Assembly: GCA_031283905.1 (NCBI GenBank)
Contig: JAITAW010000241.1
Span: forward strand, 1 to 5,618
Length of the DNA stretch: 5,618 nt
Direction: 5' to 3'
Source: Treponema sp.
GTDB taxonomy: Bacteria; Spirochaetota; Spirochaetia; Treponematales; Breznakiellaceae
The notes under the pieces are model-generated. The model did no database searches and had not been told where the DNA came from. It was given only the letters and a program-made list of their open reading frames with translations. The first letter of the stretch is position 1. The number at the start of each line of letters is the position of its first letter. The position numbers and the translations under genes were made by a program. Shown in pieces: positions 1 to 5,618 of this stretch.

Positions 1-3000
1 CCGGTCATATTTTGCCCCAAAAGAGAAAAAATTTCTACTTGCGAAAGAGCCGGATTTGACTCAAGCCGCGTGGTAAAAGAACTTAACGGCGACTCGTCAA
101 TGATAAGCGAAATGGTAACCGGCTCGTTGTCGGCGCGATCCCTGATCTCCGCGCGCGCCGAAATATACGGATCAAAGCGTACCTCGTTTTCATTAAAGGA
201 CAGAGTCCCTTCCTGAAGATAAAAACTCCGCTCAAAGTAAAACACTTCGCCCGCGCGAAGGGGGATGTCGCCTAACAGCAGGAGGCTGCCGGTAGACGTA
301 TCGTTTTCAATCTTGAGCGAAGCGCCCATATCGGCGCTGGCCTGTATGATGGGGAAATCCGCCGTGGGCCACAAAAATTCGAGTTTCCGCCCGCTGCGCA
401 CCGTAATATCCGTAACAAAAGAAAGAGGATTGTTCAAATCCACCAGCGGCGGCTGGTTCTCGAGTTCCTCAAAATTGAGCGTTACCACCGTATCCTGCGC
501 GGTAAGGTCCCCGCCGGTTTTGAACTCGTTGTCTTCCAACGCAAGGCGCAGCGTCCCGGTGGCGTCTCCATGCGCGACAACGCCCATAATATCAAAGGCA
601 AACGGAACCGGCGTGGAAGCGGGAACCGCGATGTCCAGGATGAAGGCGTTGGGTATCCACCGGTCAAGACGGAACCAGCCTGAAACCATGCCCGCCCCAT
701 AACCTACGGACGCGGGCGTGGGTCCGAACGTCATTTCCGCGCCGGTGATGTCAACAGTTATGGGAACCGGACGAATGGGATGCTTCAAATACGGAGGAAC
801 TTGCAACGCCACGCTCTCGCCTATGGCTTGCCCAAAGAATTCCGGCGCCGCAAGCGGACCCCGTATCTCGATGGAAGCCGTTACAAAGCCGCCTGATACG
901 ATAAAATCTTTTTGAGGGGGCAGGAGTCCCCACAAAGCCGTAAGGTCAACATACAGATCAGACGCGAAAGCATCGATGTCGCCGTTGGCAATGACGCCGG
1001 CGACAGACCCTCGAACCGGCGACGGCGCGGCAATATCCGCAAAAAAATCGCCCCCATCGGAAATCTGGAAGCGAATCATACCTGACGGTCCTCCGAAAAG
1101 GGAAATAAGCCCATCTTTATGGGAAAAATCAAAGGCAAAAGACTCGCTTGACTGCAAAACATCCAAACGGGCGTTATTGACAATGAATTTCCCATCGAAC
1201 GCCTCCATAATATGCGGAATGTCACGCCATGAAGCGATCCGCCCATATTCCGCTTCTATACCGCATTCCAAAGTAAATATCTTCCCGGCAAAGTTCCCGT
1301 TGATCAGCATACGCGGCAACTGTACGCTGTCCAAATCTGCGGTAAACGAGGGAATGTCTCCCTGCAACCCGCCGTACCGCGCCTGTATGCCGTTCAGCGT
1401 AACTTTTTCATTGTCCGCCTCAGCCGTCCCGCTGAGATGAACTGCGGAGTCGGACACCACCGCGTCAAGCGAATCAATCGTAACGCGAGTGGAGAATGCG
1501 TCAATGGACTCCCAATCCATGTGCGCGTTTCCCGAAACCACCGCATTGTAGTCCTGTTCAAGAAAATGGGCGAGCCGCATCCCGTTTCCGGTAAGCCACG
1601 CCGTGTATCTAGGGTTTCCCTCGCTTTTTCCCAACATGTTTTCGCACGAAAGCTCCACATAGTACTGTTCCTCGCCATTTTCGTTCTGGAAGGCGATGAC
1701 GCCGGAAATACCGGAAAAACCCCTGTCCCACAGCAGGGATGCCTTTCCCGTCAGCGCCGAGCCGTCGTTAAAAAGAATCATGGGCAGATCCGCATGATCC
1801 TGATCCACAGTTCCAGACAGGCGTACTGTTGAAGAAGGCGAAGCGGGCGTAGCGATATTCGACACATTCAAAGACAGAATGTTCACTCCCCACGAATCAA
1901 GCGAGTCAAACCGGAATGAGGAGTTGAAGCCGACATAGGAAACCGTCTCTCCTATCGGAACCGGAACATCATCCGCCTCGATAAAACCGGAGAGCGCCCG
2001 CCCGCCCAAGTCAATGGACGCATTAAACCCGTAGGACCCCTGAATATGCACCGTATTTCCGTTACGGAACATGCCTTCAACGTTGTAACTGGTGTTTTTA
2101 TAGGAAACCGCCCCTCCAAATGAAATGTTGTTCATGTTCATAAAATCAGCGTAAAATAGTCCGTCCAGGAATCCGGTACCCCAATCCACACGCCCTTCGG
2201 TCACCTCAATACGCCGCTCCGTACCCGCAAGCGAGATCTGCGCCTGAACATTCCGGCGCCGCAGGTTTATTTCGGGCGCGTTGTACAAAAAATGCGTAAA
2301 ATCCGTTGTAATGAAAATCTCGGTTGTAAGGTTGACTTCATGTACAATGCCGGCGGCCTGATCGGACAAGCCCGGCAGCGCGATGAAAGGACCGGCCATT
2401 TCCACGATGTCGGCTACGGTTACGCCGTTGATCGCGAGGGTCATGTCTAGGTTCTGCGGATTATAATCGTAGACGCCTTCCATAAAGATGCGCTTCCGGG
2501 GAGTCGCGCCTTCATCAGCGGCTGTCCCGTCATGTTCGGCGGCGGCATTCGCCTTTGCATCCGCCTCCCAAGCGGGTTCGGGACTGTTTCTGTTTGTCAA
2601 TTCATCTGCGGACAACGACCATTGCAAGCCCTTGTCCCCCATATAAATTGACGCGGCGGGCGATACAAGCGAAACGCTCCCCAACTCTATGGAAGCGCCC
2701 GAAAGCAGCGCGGTTCTGCCCCGCGTAGCGATGTTCAGCCGCGTATGTGCGTCCGCGGTTTTGGAAAGGGTGAAGCCGGACACGGTAAGCGTTCCATTTG
2801 GGGCGAACGGCGCAAAGTCGATCCGTCCGCCATAGCCGAATGATCCCCAGTCGGTCCGCACGGACAGGGCGTTTAACCATATGGAGTCGGCGTCCCCGGC
2901 TCCGTCAACAACAAAAGATACACGTCCCACGGGCAAAGAGTCAGGGACGCTGCCGGAAAGACGGCCCTCATACCGGACCGTTCCGTCACGCTCCATCATG

Positions 3001-4040
3001 CAAGAAACCGCTCCTGATACCGTTACGCCAAGCCATTTCTGATATGGCTGAAGCTCCCCGTTGAGAAACACGAGACTTTGCGGTGAAAAATCTTCGGCGA
3101 TCACGCTTGCCGAAATGCTGCCCGCGCCAAAATCGGTTTCAAGCGATAGATCAAAGGGAAACCGCTCGTTTGCGCTCGTGAGGTTCAGCGCGGCATGATC
3201 GCGTTTCAGGATGAAGCGCAGCGGCGCGGTGTCAAAAAGCGGGCTTGAAAAAGAAGCGAGGGTAAAGTTCGCGTCAATATCCGTAAAATCAAGGTTGCTT
3301 GACCAGCTGATATCCAGTCCTGAGGAAACAGGCATGGGGCGGTTGAACAGTTCGTCTAATTTTGATGATACGGCCGCCGCTTTGCCGCTTCCATTGAAAA
3401 AGAGCCGGTTGTTTTTTATCCCCGCGTCAATACGCAAACCGGAAGCCTCAAACGTGAAATCCCCGGCATCCGAGCCGGGCGTTTCTTTTGCGCCGCGCTT
3501 CAATGTCGCGTGAACCGTCCCGTTGTTGATCAGCAACGCGGCATTCTCGTTGAGCGCGTCTTTCAGCGCGAGCGGCGCGCCCTTTTGCCCCGAGAGCAGT
3601 TTGACAATATCCGCATCTTTTGCAAGATCAATAGTAAGGACCGGCTTGTCGATTCGTACGGTATGAACGGCTTTGCCGATGGAATCCGTCTTGTTTTGCA
3701 TCAGCAGGGCGAGCATGTCCATGAGCGACCATGAAACCCGTATGCGGGAAATTGAGAACAATGGAAGCGGTTCCCCCCCGCCTTCCGCGCCTATTGTTAC
3801 ATTTCTTATGTCAAGCAGGTTAAAAAGCGTTGTTTTCATGGACCCGTAGGATATTTTTCTATTAAGCGCATATTCCGCCATGCCGATGACATCATTCCTG
3901 ACGCCCGCGAGCATCGTATGCAATCGCGCCTCCGCCGGTTTGAACAGCGCCGCGGCTCCGGCCGCCAAAGCGACAAAGAAAAAAATATTGAGATAGGTTA
4001 TAATATGATTGTTTCTCGCGGCTGCTTGATCCCGGTTCAC
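1..4040 (-). CDS. tamB: TamB-like translocation/assembly module protein (C-terminus beyond the left edge)
   Basis: The frame is open from the left edge to the stop TAA at 4193-4191; with the GTG at 4040 it gives 1346 residues in the window. Residues 13-33 form one hydrophobic segment (IITYLNIFFFVALAAGAAALF) after a short polar N-terminus, as expected for an inner-membrane signal anchor. The rest is a long succession of beta-rich stretches, as in AsmA/TamB proteins that form a hydrophobic groove across the periplasm. The last 100 or so residues match the TamB C-terminal (DUF490) pattern: GDIPLRAGEVFYFERSFYL near 1256-1274, an RFDPYISARAEIRD segment, then NPALSQVEIFSLLGQN at 1329-1344. Residues around 488-517 are an Ala/Glu/Asp-rich low-complexity insert, probably disordered. 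TamB proteins act in outer-membrane protein insertion or lipid transport. In spirochaetes, which lack TamA, the partner is BamA, and in T. pallidum bamA follows tamB, so bamA may lie just past the left edge (inference). The start is uncertain: no in-frame candidate (GTG 4040, ATG 4061, ATG 4148, GTG 4172) has a good ribosome site. GTG 4040 was chosen because it gives a normal anchor. Confidence 0.86.
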   Translation of the reverse strand, partial: MNRDQAAARNNHIITYLNIFFFVALAAGAAALFKPAEARLHTMLAGVRNDVIGMAEYALNRKISYGSMKTTLFNLLDIRNVTIGAEGGGEPLPLFSISRIRVSWSLMDMLALLMQNKTDSIGKAVHTVRIDKPVLTIDLAKDADIVKLLSGQKGAPLALKDALNENAALLINNGTVHATLKRGAKETPGSDAGDFTFEASGLRIDAGIKNNRLFFNGSGKAAAVSSKLDELFNRPMPVSSGLDISWSSNLDFTDIDANFTLASFSSPLFDTAPLRFILKRDHAALNLTSANERFPFDLSLETDFGAGSISASVIAEDFSPQSLVFLNGELQPYQKWLGVTVSGAVSCMMERDGTVRYEGRLSGSVPDSLPVGRVSFVVDGAGDADSIWLNALSVRTDWGSFGYGGRIDFAPFAPNGTLTVSGFTLSKTADAHTRLNIATRGRTALLSGASIELGSVSLVSPAASIYMGDKGLQWSLSADELTNRNSPEPAWEADAKANAAAEHDGTAADEGATPRKRIFMEGVYDYNPQNLDMTLAINGVTVADIVEMAGPFIALPGLSDQAAGIVHEVNLTTEIFITTDFTHFLYNAPEINLRRRNVQAQISLAGTERRIEVTEGRVDWGTGFLDGLFYADFMNMNNISFGGAVSYKNTSYNVEGMFRNGNTVHIQGSYGFNASIDLGGRALSGFIEADDVPVPIGETVSYVGFNSSFRFDSLDSWGVNILSLNVSNIATPASPSSTVRLSGTVDQDHADLPMILFNDGSALTGKASLLWDRGFSGISGVIAFQNENGEEQYYVELSCENMLGKSEGNPRYTAWLTGNGMRLAHFLEQDYNAVVSGNAHMDWESIDAFSTRVTIDSLDAVVSDSAVHLSGTAEADNEKVTLNGIQARYGGLQGDIPSFTADLDSVQLPRMLINGNFAGKIFTLECGIEAEYGRIASWRDIPHIMEAFDGKFIVNNARLDVLQSSESFAFDFSHKDGLISLFGGPSGMIRFQISDGGDFFADIAAPSPVRGSVAGVIANGDIDAFASDLYVDLTALWGLLPPQKDFIVSGGFVTASIEIRGPLAAPEFFGQAIGESVALQVPPYLKHPIRPVPITVDITGAEMTFGPTPASVGYGAGMVSGWFRLDRWIPNAFILDIAVPASTPVPFAFDIMGVVAHGDATGTLRLALEDNEFKTGGDLTAQDTVVTLNFEELENQPPLVDLNNPLSFVTDITVRSGRKLEFLWPTADFPIIQASADMGASLKIENDTSTGSLLLLGDIPLRAGEVFYFERSFYLQEGTLSFNENEVRFDPYISARAEIRDRADNEPVTISLIIDESPLSSFTTRLESNPALSQVEIFSLLGQNMT

Positions 4041-4271
4041 ACTGAGTATGTACAATACCATATGCAAGAGGAAAATTCCATAACGCAAACCACACAAACG
4101 GGCGCGAATGTTCTTTGCCGCCGGAGGCGGTGTTCTTGCGGCCCGCATCGCCCCGCCCCGCGCGGTGAACACGCCCCGGCGAATCTTCCGTTAGAGCGTA
4201 CCACCGGTTCGCGGCGTGAGGCGCCGGCCTGACGGAAAAAATCTAAAAATATACCGGAACGCCTTGTTTTT

Positions 4272-4277
4272 TTTATA
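4272..4277 (-). promoter_or_regulatory. Candidate -10 element for tamB
   Basis: On the minus strand this reads TATAAA, five of six matches to the sigma-70 -10 consensus, followed by an A-rich stretch. No convincing -35 hexamer lies 16-18 bases upstream; the inverted repeat at 4280-4311 occupies that place. A weaker alternative is TATATA at 4321-4316, with TTTATC at 4345-4340 and an 18-base spacer. Use of either would give a tamB leader of roughly 100-270 bases, depending on the true start codon. The call rests on one hexamer only. Confidence 0.25.
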
Positions 4278-4279
4278 CA

Positions 4280-4311
4280 GGTATGTCCATATTCTTCCGT
4301 ATGGACATACC
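4280..4311. promoter_or_regulatory. Perfect 12-bp inverted repeat, operator-like
   Basis: The left arm GGTATGTCCATA (4280-4291) and right arm TATGGACATACC (4300-4311) are exact reverse complements separated by eight bases. Beyond one mismatch on each side, two more base pairs can form (4277-4278 with 4313-4314). The arms are mixed in composition rather than GC-rich. Neither strand has a T-run on the 3' side of the hairpin: the T8 run at 4267-4274 lies 5' of it on the plus strand and reads as A8 after it on the minus strand. It therefore does not look like an intrinsic terminator. Its place, directly upstream of a TATAAA on the tamB strand, fits a binding site for a dimeric regulator. A leader-RNA hairpin is the alternative. 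The repeat itself is certain; its role is not. Confidence 0.55.
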
Positions 4312-4383
4312 GGTCTATATAAACGAAACGTTTTGCGCGGATAAAGCGCGGTTAACCGCCGCCGGCGTCATGCCGGGCGTTAT

Positions 4384-4398
4384 CCCCCCCCCCCCCCC
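4384..4398. repeat. Homopolymer run of 15 C (G15 on the minus strand)
   Basis: Fifteen consecutive C occur in a non-coding stretch. Runs of this length slip during replication. In T. pallidum, poly-G runs of variable length upstream of several tpr genes alter promoter activity, which is established for that family but not for this locus. Here the run lies about 340 bases upstream of the tamB start on the G strand and about 30 bases before the doubtful TTG start at 4429 on the C strand. The exact length may also be a sequencing or assembly estimate. Confidence 0.9.
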
Positions 4399-4428
4399 AT
4401 TGTCTTAAAGAGATTTTATATTCCGGCT

Positions 4429-5106
4429 TTGAAGCCCTTCAAAGCCCGTTTTTTCATTTCTTTTCCATTTATTTCTTTCTTTGCCAAAGAGTTATCCGGG
4501 GCCGCCGTCAATCGGGCAAACGGGATTTTGCGCCGTATCAGTGTAAAACTCAGCCAAAATTGCCTCCCAAATGAGGAAGACGCATCGCGCGCGGACAACG
4601 AGGGACCCATTGCCGTTGAGGAAATCCGCGCGTCTCTCAAGAACGGCGGCTATAACGGCCTCGCGGTCAACGCCGGTTATTTCCCGCTTCGCCCCGCCGC
4701 GGCCCGCGCGTTTGACAAAGCCGCCGGGCATGGCGCGCGGAAGCGTCCGTATGGGCCATCCGCCCCGGACTTAGGCAAATCCAACTCGGACTTAGGCAAA
4801 TCCAACTCGGACTTAGGCAAATCCAACTCGGACTTAGGCAAGTCCGGCACGGATTTAGGCAAATCAGGCTCGGATTTAGGCAAGTTCAACTCGGATTTAG
4901 GCAAATCAGGCTCGGACTTAGGCAAATCCGACTCAGATTTAGGCAAACCCAACTCGGACTTGGGCAAATCCGACTCAGATTTAGGCAAACCCAACTCTGA
5001 TTTAGGCAAGTTCAGCCCTGATTTAAAAATCTTTTTTTTAGCGCGGGGCGCGTATACCTATACCAAACCAACGATAAGGAGAAATCAGAATGTCGACAAC
5101 GGGTGA
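4429..5106 (+). CDS. Doubtful reading frame spanning the 21-bp array (225 aa)
   Basis: No family was recognised. The frame starts with TTG; the only purine-rich stretch (AAAGAG near 4407-4412) is too far upstream to be a good ribosome site. Residues 1-113 begin with a basic, Phe-rich segment followed by an Ala/Gly-rich, mixed-charge part. Residues 114-197 are twelve 7-residue repeats of the form DLGK plus three variable residues (S/F/P, then N/G/D/S, then S/T/P). The last 28 residues run through the ribosome site and start codon of the next gene, overlapping it by 17 bases. For coding: many unit differences are synonymous (GAC/GAT, TTA/TTG, AAA/AAG). Against: a weak start, a long overlap, and the opposite strand being equally open (4677-5009, LPKSE-type repeats). 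It could be a short repeat protein, a gene remnant or a chance frame held open by a 21-bp period. Confidence 0.2.
   Translation: MKPFKARFFISFPFISFFAKELSGAAVNRANGILRRISVKLSQNCLPNEEDASRADNEGPIAVEEIRASLKNGGYNGLAVNAGYFPLRPAAARAFDKAAGHGARKRPYGPSAPDLGKSNSDLGKSNSDLGKSNSDLGKSGTDLGKSGSDLGKFNSDLGKSGSDLGKSDSDLGKPNSDLGKSDSDLGKPNSDLGKFSPDLKIFFLARGAYTYTKPTIRRNQNVDNG
4768..5031. repeat. Tandem array of twelve 21-bp units plus a degenerate thirteenth
   Basis: Twelve head-to-tail units with no spacers run from 4768 to 5019; a truncated, diverged unit (GATTTAAAAATC) follows at 5020-5031. Each unit is a 12-base core, GAYTTRGGCAAR, followed by nine more variable bases. Positions 1, 2, 4, 5, 7-11, 18 and 20 are invariant across all twelve. 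Units 1-3 are identical, units 5 and 7 are identical, and units 8-9 repeat as 10-11 with two differences in 42 bases. These are marks of growth by unequal exchange or slippage. Units 4, 5 and 7 contain perfect 5-bp dyads around an AGGC loop. The array ends directly before T8 and 58 bases before the start codon of the downstream gene. In the plus frame it reads as DLGK repeats, in the minus frame as LPKSE repeats. Whether it acts as DNA, RNA or protein is open. Confidence 0.95.
5020..5039 (+). terminator. Weak hairpin and T8 run at the end of the array
   Basis: GATTT and AAATC (5020-5031) can pair around a two-base AA gap and are followed at once by eight T (5032-5039). The layout is that of a factor-independent terminator for plus-strand transcripts crossing the array. 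However, the stem is only five pairs, mostly A-T, and the two-base loop is sterically poor. It would be an inefficient terminator or attenuator at best. It may instead just be the decayed last array unit beside a T-rich promoter element. Confidence 0.2.
5053..5064 (+). promoter_or_regulatory. Candidate -10 region (tandem TATACC) for the gene at 5090
   Basis: TATACC occurs twice in direct succession at 5053-5058 and 5059-5064; each copy matches four of six -10 consensus bases. Upstream lie the T8 run and a CGCG-GGG-CGCG palindrome (5042-5052). Taking TTTTTA (5035-5040) as a poor -35, the spacer to the second copy is 18 bases. If used, the leader would be only about 20 bases and would exclude the array, leaving the array as upstream DNA rather than leader RNA. 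Confidence 0.25.
5076..5081 (+). promoter_or_regulatory. Ribosome binding site of the gene at 5090
   Basis: AAGGAG lies eight bases before the ATG at 5090, a near-ideal Shine-Dalgarno sequence and spacing. It fixes the start of the downstream gene and contrasts with the missing ribosome site of tamB. It also argues that the reading frame running across it from 4429 is not the main product of this region. Confidence 0.85.
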
Positions 5107-5618
5107 TTGGCTTCCGGCAAGCCGGAACGGAAAACTGGCGATGTGCCGCGTATGGATCGCGTACATCACCGCGGAACTGCGGACCCTGTGGGGCATTCCC
5201 GCGGAGCGGTGGACGGAGTTGGGGACCCTTTTTACGGCGGCGGATGGCTGGCTGGAAAAGGCGCAGGACGTAGCGGAGCGCACCCACGTTATTTCGGTGG
5301 CGTGCAACGAGGCTTTCGGGGCGCTGGAGGCGAAAATGCGCTTTTTCCGGGACCGCTACTTCAAGATGCCGCCGCTTACCAAAGAAGACTGGGCCGCGCT
5401 GGGCTTTCGGGAGAAGGACGAACACAACACGCCGGCGGGGGAACCCACGGCTCAGGTTAGGGCGGAGACTTTCCTGCGGGGGCCCGGGGAGCTTGGCTTC
5501 AGGATTGTCTACGTGTCGGGGGACCCGCACGACCGGGCCAACGCGGGTTCCCGCGTCTGGTACAGCGTTATCGCGCCGAGGGAAGCGCCGCCCGCGAAGC
5601 CGGAGGATCTGCGCAAAT
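5090..5618 (+). CDS. Uncharacterised protein, helical N-terminus and strand-rich C-terminal part (3' end beyond the right edge)
   Basis: ATG at 5090 after AAGGAG opens 176 codons that remain open at the right edge. The function is unknown. Residues 1-9 contain DWLP near the start. Residues about 15-92 look mainly helical, with many Trp/Ala/Leu/Glu residues and no signal peptide or long hydrophobic segment, so the protein is probably cytoplasmic. PPLTKEDWAALG (94-105) and a TP pair at 114-115 form a linker. From about 117 the pattern turns to alternating strands, with GELGFRIVYVSGD (133-145) and GSRVWYSV (153-160), suggesting a fibronectin-III-like sandwich completed beyond the window. From memory, this arrangement (WLP start, helical domain, LT-DW-ALG linker, beta domain) matches a family of roughly 200-residue hypothetical proteins in Treponema and Bacteroidetes; I could not check this here. 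High G+C at third positions and the ribosome site support real coding. The 21-bp array just upstream is its closest neighbour. A structural or adaptor role is conceivable, but no catalytic motif is visible. Confidence 0.85.
   Translation, partial: MSTTGDWLPASRNGKLAMCRVWIAYITAELRTLWGIPAERWTELGTLFTAADGWLEKAQDVAERTHVISVACNEAFGALEAKMRFFRDRYFKMPPLTKEDWAALGFREKDEHNTPAGEPTAQVRAETFLRGPGELGFRIVYVSGDPHDRANAGSRVWYSVIAPREAPPAKPEDLRK

Larger units (their letters stand above)
4062..4767. other. Divergent intergenic region between tamB and the repeat array
   Basis: No recognisable gene is seen in this stretch. From the tamB side it contains weakly structured GC-rich sequence (about 4090-4235), into which tamB could extend if an upstream start is used. 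Next come an A/T-rich patch (4235-4280) with a T8 run at 4267-4274, a perfect inverted repeat (4280-4311), two short GC hairpins (4336-4350 and 4362-4376) and the C15 run (4384-4398). A stretch from about 4429 follows that is open on both strands. No tRNA cloverleaf or rRNA segment was seen. Transcription diverges from this region in both directions, so control signals for both flanking genes should lie here or in the array. Confidence 0.6.

Noticed and set aside
265..3734. Several plus-strand reading frames of 65-154 codons (e.g. 265-702, 976-1440, 3211-3513)
   Set aside because: They all lie opposite the continuous tamB frame, are mutually inconsistent in frame and have no recognisable product; they are shadows.
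1..4040. Frameshift or pseudogene in tamB
   Set aside because: Codon-by-codon translation of the whole stretch gave no stop and no loss of beta-rich character.
3892..4095. Minus-strand 67-codon frame starting at 4095
   Set aside because: It overlaps the tamB N-terminus in another frame. The tamB frame here encodes a clean membrane anchor continuous with the rest of the protein.
4267..4311. Intrinsic terminator
   Set aside because: The 12-bp hairpin is real, but the T8 run is on its 5' side on the plus strand and becomes A8 on the minus strand; no T-run follows it in either direction.
4768..5019. CRISPR array
   Set aside because: Units are contiguous with no unique spacers, the period is 21 bp, variation is at a few fixed positions, and no cas gene is visible in the window.
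4062..5089. tRNA, riboswitch or insertion sequence in the intergenic region
   Set aside because: No cloverleaf, conserved aptamer motif, transposase frame or flanking target duplication could be recognised.
5012..5530. Minus-strand 172-codon frame opposite the right-hand gene
   Set aside because: The plus strand has a strong ribosome site and a protein-like sequence; the minus frame is Arg/Pro-rich, typical of antisense frames in GC-rich genes.

Overview
The window looks like chromosomal DNA from a spirochaete, most likely a Treponema or close relative. The main reasons are a very long, diverged TamB-type protein of the kind spirochaetes carry and a strong AAGGAG ribosome site. A third reason is a partial gene resembling an uncharacterised family that I remember from Treponema and Bacteroidetes. 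The genus assignment is an inference, because no rRNA or other marker gene is present.

Layout. (1) From the left edge to about 4040, one uninterrupted minus-strand reading frame encodes a TamB-like envelope protein. I translated it codon by codon and found no internal stop or frameshift. Its C-terminus lies beyond the left edge. All plus-strand frames across this region are shadows. (2) From about 4060 to 5089 lies a divergent intergenic region of about 1 kb. It holds a perfect 12-bp inverted repeat (4280-4311), a run of 15 C (4384-4398) and a stretch open on both strands but of uncertain coding status (about 4429-4767). It also holds a tandem array of twelve 21-bp units plus a degenerate thirteenth (4768-5031), followed at once by eight T. 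(3) At 5090 a plus-strand gene begins with a good ribosome site and runs off the right edge. It encodes an uncharacterised protein with a helical N-terminal half and a strand-rich C-terminal part.

How the parts may work together. TamB belongs to outer-membrane biogenesis and is probably independent of the right-hand locus. The right-hand locus is the unusual part: a 21-bp array ending 58 bases before the start codon of a family with no known function. The array is exactly codon-phased, open on both strands, and several units are small dyads around an AGGC loop. It could be a repeat-protein segment, a multi-hairpin leader RNA or a cluster of protein-binding sites. Sequence alone does not decide among these, but the array-plus-gene pairing is the best candidate here for an undescribed system.
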